Assembly (NCBI GenBank): GCA_023246985.1
Contig: JAHFHJ010000004.1
Location: 16,723 to 30,900 of the forward strand
DNA length: 14,178 bases
Direction of reading: 5' to 3'
Origin: Candidatus Omnitrophota bacterium
GTDB taxonomy: Bacteria; Omnitrophota; Omnitrophia; Omnitrophales; Aquincolibacteriaceae
Shown here: positions 7,529-12,044 of the stretch, one piece after another
How positions within the stretch are numbered: the first letter of the stretch is position 1
How the letters are laid out: each line of letters starts with the position of its first letter
Position numbers and translations under genes: made by a program
The notes under the pieces: generated by a model
Database searches by the model: none
What the model was told of the DNA's origin: nothing
Seen by the model: only the letters and a program-made list of their open reading frames with translations

Positions 7529-8548
7529 TCATGATGCTTTTTTGATTGCTTCTTCGAGCTCTTCGGGAGCGACCGTCGCGGTCCCGAGCTTACCGACCAC
7601 AATGCCGGCGGCGAGATTGGCGATCTGGGCGGCCTCCTGCATCTTGGCGCCTGCCGCCAACGCGAGCGCGAGCGTCGCGATCACCGTATCCCCCGCGCCG
7701 GAAACGTCAAAAACTTCGCGGGCGGCGGTCGGGACCCGAGTCAGCTTCCTGTTTTTTTCAAAAAGCGCCATGCCGTCCTCGCCCAGCGTGATGAGCACGG
7801 AATCAAGCTTCAATTTCTTCATCAGTCCCCATCCCACCGTTTCCAGTTCCGGCGTTTGATGGCACGCACCGTGCGTCCGTTCATAGCCGACATAGGCCTC
7901 GCTGCGATTCGGGGTGATGCAGGTCACGCCCTGATAATACACAAAATGTTTTTCCTTCGGATCCACGAGCACGGGTTTTTTGAATTTCTTGGCGAGGCGC
8001 ACAATCTCTTTTAAAAGAAAGGGCTGCATGACGCCTTTACCGTAATCCTCAAGAATCACGACATCCATGCGCTTGATATTTTCGCGGACAAATTTCAGGA
8101 TCTTCAGGAGATCGGCTTTGGAAACATCGTCGGTCTTTTCGCGGTCAAAGCGGACGACTTGCTGGGAGTGCGCGATCACGCGGGTTTTAAGCGATGTCGG
8201 ACGCGTCGGATCATAAACGATCCCGCCGGTCTCGATGCCCTGCTTGCGCATGACTTTGAGCAGCACGCGTCCGTAAAGGTCACGGCCCACGATTCCGCAG
8301 GGACAAACCTGCCCCCGGAGGGAACGGATATTATTCGCCACGTTGAGGGAACCGCCCGGCATAAAGGATTCCCTCTCGACTTTGACGACCGGCACCGGAG
8401 CCTCGGGGGAAATGCGCTTCACGCTTCCCCAGACAAACTGGTCCAGAATGAAATCCCCGATCACAAGAATATGGGTTTTTTTGAATCCTTCGAGGATTTC
8501 AAAAAAGCGTTTTTTTTCAGCGGCTGTAAGAGTAAGAGTATTTTTCAT
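7529..8548 (-). CDS. rfaE1: D-glycero-beta-D-manno-heptose-7-phosphate kinase (RfaE1/HldE kinase domain)
   Basis: This 339-residue PfkB/ribokinase-family kinase phosphorylates heptose-7-phosphate at C1 on the way to ADP-heptose. The opening ILVIGDFILDQFVWGSVKRISPEAPVPVVKV is characteristic of the HldE kinase domain. Further family motifs are MPGGSLNVANNIRSL (substrate binding), VDPK, ITPNRSEA and the catalytic DVSGAGDTVIATLALAL with Asp287 as probable base. The length is that of the kinase domain alone: the C-terminal nucleotidyltransferase domain of bifunctional HldE is absent, so a separate rfaE2 gene is expected elsewhere. It appears to be the first gene of the left operon, behind a near-consensus promoter, with a very short leader and no evident Shine-Dalgarno. 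The three GT9 genes upstream are the likely users of the ADP-heptose it helps make. Confidence 0.93.
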   Translation of the reverse strand: MKNTLTLTAAEKKRFFEILEGFKKTHILVIGDFILDQFVWGSVKRISPEAPVPVVKVERESFMPGGSLNVANNIRSLRGQVCPCGIVGRDLYGRVLLKVMRKQGIETGGIVYDPTRPTSLKTRVIAHSQQVVRFDREKTDDVSKADLLKILKFVRENIKRMDVVILEDYGKGVMQPFLLKEIVRLAKKFKKPVLVDPKEKHFVYYQGVTCITPNRSEAYVGYERTHGACHQTPELETVGWGLMKKLKLDSVLITLGEDGMALFEKNRKLTRVPTAAREVFDVSGAGDTVIATLALALAAGAKMQEAAQIANLAAGIVVGKLGTATVAPEELEEAIKKAS

Positions 8549-8577
8549 AGGGGGTTAGGCCGATTTACGAAGGGGTT

Positions 8578-8606
8578 ATGATAACATCCGCTTCCCAGAG
8601 TGTCAA
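8578..8606 (-). promoter_or_regulatory. Sigma-70-type promoter of the rfaE1-kdsB-pyrG-kdsA-kdsD-lpt operon
   Basis: On the minus strand TTGACA (8601-8606) is followed by a 17-base spacer and TATCAT (8578-8583): a perfect -35, optimal spacing, and one mismatch in the -10 box. Predicted transcription would start near 8571, about 22 bases before the rfaE1 ATG. The short leader contains AACCCC-like runs but no Shine-Dalgarno, so initiation may be unusual. No other convincing promoter was seen between here and hpf, so this may drive the whole left operon. Confidence 0.75.
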
Positions 8607-8632
8607 CGAAAGGAAATAGTTATAACCTATTC

Positions 8633-8659
8633 AAAATAAAAGAGTTGCGGCGCTCCGCA
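8633..8659 (-). terminator. Weak Rho-independent terminator-like hairpin after the FmdB-type gene
   Basis: On the minus strand TGCGG, a four-base loop, then CCGCA form a 5-base GC-rich stem, followed by ACTCTTTTATTTT. Placed 33 bases after the FmdB-type stop and upstream of the rfaE1 promoter, it would separate the two transcription units. The stem is short and the T-run interrupted, so termination may be partial. Confidence 0.4.
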
Positions 8660-8691
8660 CCGGTCTCTTGACGGGAAGAAAAAATCGAGGG

Positions 8692-8979
8692 TTATTTCTT
8701 GTCGCCGGGACAGGAAGAACAATCACCGGCACAAGCCGGAGCTGAGGGGGTCTTCTTTTTTTCCACATCCTTCTTGGCCGCGTCCTTGTAGTCTTTTGAG
8801 CGGTAGTCAGTCTGATGAAAGCCGCTTCCCTTGAAAAGCACCCCCGCTCCGCCCGAGATCACCCGATGAACCCGGATCTTTCCGCACTCGGGACATTTTT
8901 TGACGGCCTTCTCGGTCATGGATTGATATTTCTCGAACCGGTGGCCGCACGCCCCGCATTCATACTCATAAGTCGGCAT
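8692..8979 (-). CDS. FmdB-type small zinc-ribbon protein
   Basis: This 95-residue protein starts MPTYEYECGACGHRFEKYQSM, the canonical FmdB/CxxC_CxxC_SSSS zinc-ribbon opening. Cys8/Cys11 and Cys29/Cys32 (CPECG) form the predicted zinc site, and GSGFHQTDYRSKDY is the usual linker motif. A Lys-rich stretch and a Cys-containing tail (APACAGDCSSCPGDKK) follow. Members were named after FmdB, a putative regulator of formamide metabolism, but their general function is unknown. The start at 8979 is supported by an AAAGGAG ribosome binding site about 9 bases upstream; an in-frame start at 9018 would put 13 unlike residues in front and lies upstream of the ribosome binding site. It has its own promoter candidate and is followed by a terminator-like hairpin, so it may be monocistronic. 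Confidence 0.9.
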   Translation of the reverse strand: MPTYEYECGACGHRFEKYQSMTEKAVKKCPECGKIRVHRVISGGAGVLFKGSGFHQTDYRSKDYKDAAKKDVEKKKTPSAPACAGDCSSCPGDKK

Positions 8980-9005
8980 ACACACGATCTCCTTTGAAAG
9001 CACGC

Positions 9006-9033
9006 ATGATAGGAACAAAAAGAATCATTTCAA
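9006..9033 (-). promoter_or_regulatory. Putative sigma-70-type promoter of the FmdB-type gene
   Basis: On the minus strand TTGAAA (9028-9033), a 16-base spacer and TATCAT (9006-9011) lie in the 69-base gap between the DUF3108 gene and the zinc-ribbon gene. Transcription would begin just before the AAAGGAG ribosome binding site. The -10 hexamer is identical to that of the rfaE1 promoter. Confidence 0.55.
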
Positions 9034-9048
9034 TCCGTTCGAGGATGC

Positions 9049-9993
9049 TCAACCCGGATCATATTGGACAAGGGTCGCGGTAATATCTCCCAGAACGGGA
9101 ATTTTTACTTTCATGACGAGCGGGATGCGGCGCTCGTCCATGCTCATCCACCCGCGTACCTTTCCGCGCCGGACAAAAAATCCTTCAAAAAAAATAAGGG
9201 GCTCGACCTCCACGGCCCGAAAAGTGCCGACGCCGTCGATCTTCATTTCCTGAATGCCGTGCGTGACAACCTCAAGGTCCCAATTCTTTTCGTCGGCGTT
9301 GACCGGGATCGTGATCTTGGAGCCCGGCTTCACGTCCTGAAGGCGGATCCAGTAACCGCAGGAGATCTGATCCTGGGCATTCTTCGCGATCAACATTTCT
9401 TTACGGCTGTGATCCTTGAACGAGTAGAACTTCCCGGTATGTTTTTCCTGATCATACTCCGTCATCTTGTGCGTTTGATAGCGCCCTTCGCTGATCTCTT
9501 TTTCATATTTGAGAGAATAAAAATGCTCCGCGTCAATAGAAGTGTGATGCGTGTCCCGGACTTTATAGATCCATTCAAGCACGGGACGCGAACGGATGCT
9601 GATCTCCACGGGGTAGGCATCACGGCCATTCACCTTGACGAGTTTCCCGACCTCGGATTCCGCTTCCCCCACGGTCATTCCGAGGCAGGTGATCTTGAAT
9701 TTCATCTTTTCACCGGGAAACATCTTTCCGGCGGGCTTGTCCTGGCTTCTATTTTCTTTTCCCGGAAGGTCGCCGGGGCGAGTCCCATGAACCTTTAACT
9801 TTTCTGACGGGGCATGGGGCTTGTCGGAGGCCGGAAATATTTTTTCGGTTTCTCCCGCGAAAGCGAAAAATGAGAAAAGGAAGAACAAAATGGTCATTTC
9901 CGCGAAGGCGGGAATCCAGAGCTGGGATCCCCGCCCTGCCAAAAGCAGGCCTTCGGGGATGATCTGCTTGTGTAAATGATTGATGACTCGCAT
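9049..9993 (-). CDS. Exported DUF3108 domain protein carrying two repeat insertions
   Basis: The body from about residue 90 (FPGEKMKFKITCLGMTVGEAE) to the C-terminus matches the DUF3108 pattern: alternating beta segments such as AYPVEISIRSRPVLEWIYKV, HFYSLKYEKEISEGRYQ, GSKITIPVNADEKNWDLEV, and the ending VLGDITATLVQYDPG. Function is unknown; members are periplasmic or outer-membrane-associated beta proteins. A hydrophobic export segment TILFFLFSFFAFAG (34-47) precedes ETEK. Two repeats shape the N-terminus. Residues about 11-34 are translated from a 71-bp palindrome, and residues 59-86 from the 85-bp element. The start at 9993 lies 4 bases after the ferredoxin-like gene but lacks a Shine-Dalgarno. 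Met33 (9897), created by the palindrome's terminal ATGAC, is a real alternative and would give a short signal peptide without a basic n-region. Confidence 0.8.
   Translation of the reverse strand: MRVINHLHKQIIPEGLLLAGRGSQLWIPAFAEMTILFFLFSFFAFAGETEKIFPASDKPHAPSEKLKVHGTRPGDLPGKENRSQDKPAGKMFPGEKMKFKITCLGMTVGEAESEVGKLVKVNGRDAYPVEISIRSRPVLEWIYKVRDTHHTSIDAEHFYSLKYEKEISEGRYQTHKMTEYDQEKHTGKFYSFKDHSRKEMLIAKNAQDQISCGYWIRLQDVKPGSKITIPVNADEKNWDLEVVTHGIQEMKIDGVGTFRAVEVEPLIFFEGFFVRRGKVRGWMSMDERRIPLVMKVKIPVLGDITATLVQYDPG
9735..9819 (-). repeat. 85-bp in-frame palindromic element, copy 1 (in the DUF3108 gene)
   Basis: This copy aligns without gaps to copies 2 (71 of 85 identical by hand count) and 3 (66 of 85). 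It encodes residues 59-86 of the DUF3108 protein, beginning PHAPSEKLKVHG, between the export signal and the folded domain. The inverted arms CCCATG and CATGGG are kept. Same orientation and same codon phase as the other copies. Confidence 0.9.
9893..9963 (-). repeat. 71-bp double-hairpin repeat, copy A
   Basis: Read on the minus strand it begins ATCATCCCCGAAGG and ends CGCGGAAATGAC; hand alignment to the copy at 12068-12137 (plus strand) gives about 86% identity with one gap. It is translated as part of the DUF3108 N-terminus (IIPEG through IPAFAEMT), and its last bases create an ATG that could act as a start. The ATTCCCGC/GCGGGAAT-type arms resemble widespread bacterial repeats such as Neisseria dRS3; relatedness is not established. 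Confidence 0.85.
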
Positions 9994-9997
9994 AGCG

Positions 9998-10840
9998 TTA
10001 ATGACGGATACCGCCGTCGAGACCGATCACGATCTTTTTGACGGGTAACCGGGTTCCGGAAAGCCCCGCCGCCTCCTGAACGATGCGGAAAAGACCGGAA
10101 CAACACGGCACTTCCATGATCACGACGGTCAGCGAATACACGGTGTTGTTCTTCAGAAGTTCGGAGATCTTTTCAACATAGCCGCCTGTCTCATCGAGCT
10201 TGGGACACGCGATCACGAGCTTCTTCCCTTTCAACAGATCCTGATGAAAGCTTCCGAGCGTAAAGGCCGTACAGTCCGCGGCGATCAAAAGATCACATTC
10301 CTTAAAATAAGGCGCGTGGGGCGAGATCAAATGAAGCTGAATCGGCCACTGACTTAATTCCGACGGGGCGGACCCTGACGCGGCGCTGGGGGACGACGCG
10401 GCCGGACGCTTGTCCTGGCTTCCATTTTCTTTTCCTGAAAAGTTGCCGGGACTAGCCCCATGAACCTTTAATTCTTTGGACGAAGCATGGGGCTTGAATT
10501 CCCGCGCCATGGATCCCGGACATCCTTGATGAGAAAACGGCGCGGGATGAGCCGGGCCCGCGCCATGAACTTTTTGGGCGGCATCGGGACCCTGGGTCTT
10601 GAGCACATGATCAAAAGCGGCCTTAGGATCGTAGTCGGCGCTGTCCCTCTCCACAATCTTAAGCGCATCGACCGGACAGACGTCGAGACACGCCCCCATG
10701 CCGTCACAAAAGATTTCCTTGATGAGCACGGCTTTTTTGTGCTCGTCCAGCACCAGCGCCCCCTCGGCGCAGGCCTTGGTGCAAAGTCCGCATCCGTTGC
10801 ATTTTTCCCGATCGATCTCAATGATCTTGCGTTTTGACAT
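9998..10840 (-). CDS. 4Fe-4S ferredoxin-like protein with Cys-rich C-terminal domain
   Basis: Residues 1-65 form a two-cluster ferredoxin-like domain. Cluster one is Cys14-x2-Cys17-x2-Cys20-x3-Cys24. Cluster two reads C-DGMGA-C-LDV-CP (Cys45, Cys51, Cys55), with Met48 where the second Cys is expected, so it may hold a 3Fe-4S or altered cluster. A linker follows, then a C-terminal domain (about 160-280) with ELSQWPIQLHLISPHAPYFK, AADCTAF (Cys190), ACPKLDETGGYVEK (Cys212) and EVPCCSGL (Cys246, Cys247), plus Cys107 in HQGCPGSM. I recognise this as a recurring uncharacterised iron-sulfur family; electron transfer is inferred. The linker (117-144) contains the 85-bp repeat peptide. The gene begins 10 bases after the GT9 stop with AAGGAAGGAG just upstream, and is followed 4 bases later by the DUF3108 gene. 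Confidence 0.82.
   Translation of the reverse strand: MSKRKIIEIDREKCNGCGLCTKACAEGALVLDEHKKAVLIKEIFCDGMGACLDVCPVDALKIVERDSADYDPKAAFDHVLKTQGPDAAQKVHGAGPAHPAPFSHQGCPGSMAREFKPHASSKELKVHGASPGNFSGKENGSQDKRPAASSPSAASGSAPSELSQWPIQLHLISPHAPYFKECDLLIAADCTAFTLGSFHQDLLKGKKLVIACPKLDETGGYVEKISELLKNNTVYSLTVVIMEVPCCSGLFRIVQEAAGLSGTRLPVKKIVIGLDGGIRH
10408..10492 (-). repeat. 85-bp in-frame palindromic element, copy 2 (in the iron-sulfur protein gene)
   Basis: It encodes residues 117-144 (PHASSKELKVHG...GSQDK) in the linker between the ferredoxin-like and C-terminal domains. The arms CCCCATG and CATGGGG are perfect 7-base inverted repeats. A second pair, GCTAGTCC and GGACAAGC (7 of 8 complementary), encloses the rest. 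In this copy only one of six reading frames is free of stops, and that is the frame used. Confidence 0.92.
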
Positions 10841-10850
10841 AACTCCTTCC

Positions 10851-12044
10851 TTAAAGGGGACAGACGCCTTTTCTCAAAAGAAAAGGCGCCTGTCCTCCTA
10901 TCTGTTCAAAAACATCCTCCGGTTTCAGATCCCTGAGGCAGGCGATTGTTTGACATTGACTATTATAACGAAATTTGTAGTAGCAGGGACGGCAAGCAAG
11001 ATCTTGGTTAGAGACCGCGATCGCGTCAGACGACGGCGGATACGGACCATACACTTCCGGCGGCACCGGCCCGTAGAGCGCGATGAGCGGAACATGAAGC
11101 GCGTGCGCCAGATGCACGAGCCCTCCGTCATTTCCGATAAAAAGCGCTGACTTCTTGAGCATCATGGCCGTCTGCGCAAGCGTCGTTTCCCCCGCCAACA
11201 CGATCGAGGGAGGCCTGTCCTGGCCTCCATTTTCTTTTCCTAAAAGGTTGCCGGGACTAGCCCCATGAACCTTAGATTCTTTGGATGGAGCATGGGACCG
11301 GATCATGGCCTGCAGCTCTTCACACAACGCCCGCTCCGAAGCGCTTCCCAGAATCGCGACCCCGCGGATCCCGCGCTCTTCTTTCAGCCGTTTGACCAGC
11401 TCGGCAAAATGCTTCACGGGCCATCGCTTAAAAGGAGCGTCCTTCCCCCAGGAATCGCCGCCGCCGGGAGCGACCGCAAGAAAACGCTCCGGCAGAAGTT
11501 TTAACGGAACGGCGAGCTCGGCCTCGATCCGCGAGACCGGTTCCGGAAAATAATATTCCAGAAAACGATCTTCGACGGGAATCCCCGCCGCTTCGGCAAG
11601 GTCACAATAAAAATCCGCGACAGGGCGCTTCCAGAAAGCTTCGGGCAAGGGGTAACGGATCGTGTGAAATATCGCGCGCTTTTTGTACGCGAATCCCGCG
11701 ATGCGCGGGATCCCCCAAAAGAACCGGCCGAAAAAGGCGTGTTCGCGGCAGAGCGAGTAGTCCAGGATCAGATCGTAGCGTTTGGCGCGAAGTTTCCGGC
11801 CGAGGGCGAGGTTGTCGCGCAGATTTTCAAGCCGGTTTTGGCGATGGGCGCGGTCTTTATCCGCCACAAAAATATCATTGACGTGGGGATTATGTTCCAC
11901 GACCGCGCGGGTGCGGGAGCCCAGAAGCAGATCCACGGTCTCGACCGTGGGGATCAACCGCAGCGCTCTCATCACGGGCGTCACGAAAAGAAGATCTCCG
12001 ATCCCGTACGGATGAACGATCAAAACCCGTCTTAATGTTCGCAT
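10851..12044 (-). CDS. Glycosyltransferase family 9 (heptosyltransferase-like), third of three
   Basis: This GT9 protein of 397 residues is expected to transfer heptose from ADP-heptose to LPS core or a related glycan at the inner membrane face. It starts MRTLRRVLIVHPYGIGDLLFVTPVMRALR, the GT9 acceptor-side Rossmann opening with the GD motif. The C-terminal nucleotide-sugar domain shows FLAVAPGGGDSWGKDAPFKRWP and FIGNDGGLVHLAHALHVPLIALYGP, followed by a Cys-rich end (CRPCYYKFRYNSQCQTIACL). Residues about 250-277 come from the 85-bp element, just before strand SIVLAGETTL. The last 14 or so residues (GGQAPFLLRKGVCPL) come from a 16-bp-arm hairpin. The ATG at 12044 shares one base with the previous stop (TGATG); GTG at 12047 is possible. 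Acceptor specificity is unknown. Confidence 0.9.
   Translation of the reverse strand: MRTLRRVLIVHPYGIGDLLFVTPVMRALRLIPTVETVDLLLGSRTRAVVEHNPHVNDIFVADKDRAHRQNRLENLRDNLALGRKLRAKRYDLILDYSLCREHAFFGRFFWGIPRIAGFAYKKRAIFHTIRYPLPEAFWKRPVADFYCDLAEAAGIPVEDRFLEYYFPEPVSRIEAELAVPLKLLPERFLAVAPGGGDSWGKDAPFKRWPVKHFAELVKRLKEERGIRGVAILGSASERALCEELQAMIRSHAPSKESKVHGASPGNLLGKENGGQDRPPSIVLAGETTLAQTAMMLKKSALFIGNDGGLVHLAHALHVPLIALYGPVPPEVYGPYPPSSDAIAVSNQDLACRPCYYKFRYNSQCQTIACLRDLKPEDVFEQIGGQAPFLLRKGVCPL
10858..10895. repeat. Hairpin with 16-bp arms at the 3' end of the third GT9 gene
   Basis: Left arm 10858-10873 and right arm 10880-10895 (GAAAAGGCGCCTGTCC) are complementary except for one position, around a 6-base loop. 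It encodes the last residues of the GT9 protein and ends next to its TAA. No T-run follows and the next start is 17 bases away, so a terminator is unlikely. The GGGGACAG edges are shared with the palindrome at 13144-13200. Confidence 0.85.
11213..11297 (-). repeat. 85-bp in-frame palindromic element, copy 3 (in the third GT9 gene)
   Basis: Identical to copy 2 at 76 of 85 positions by hand count, no gaps. It encodes SHAPSKESKVHG...GGQDR, in the loop before the IVLAGETTL strand of the GT9 C-terminal Rossmann domain. All seven codons that differ from copy 2 change the amino acid. Only one of six frames is open in this copy, and it is the frame used. Confidence 0.92.

Noticed and set aside
7387..7602. 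N-terminal extension of kdsB from a start at 7602
   Set aside because: The extra 72 residues come from the end of rfaE1 and the AT-rich repeat. The family start MKALGVIPARLGSTRLPEK at 7386 fits the normal length.
10843..10852. Separate promoter for the iron-sulfur protein gene
   Set aside because: The purine-rich stretch before its ATG is a ribosome binding site; no -35/-10 pair with acceptable spacing is visible in the 10-base gap or just upstream.
10858..10895. Rho-independent terminator after the third GT9 gene
   Set aside because: The hairpin is strong but no T-run follows on the minus strand, and the next gene starts 17 bases away with its own ribosome binding site.
9735..11297. A conserved functional peptide or localisation tag shared by three proteins
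   Set aside because: Copies 2 and 3 differ only by amino-acid-changing codons, and the hosts differ in expected location (cytoplasmic and exported), so a shared peptide role is less likely than a tolerated DNA insertion.
9735..11297. CRISPR array
   Set aside because: Three 85-bp units are spaced several hundred bases apart inside coding regions; spacing and unit length do not fit, and no cas genes are present.
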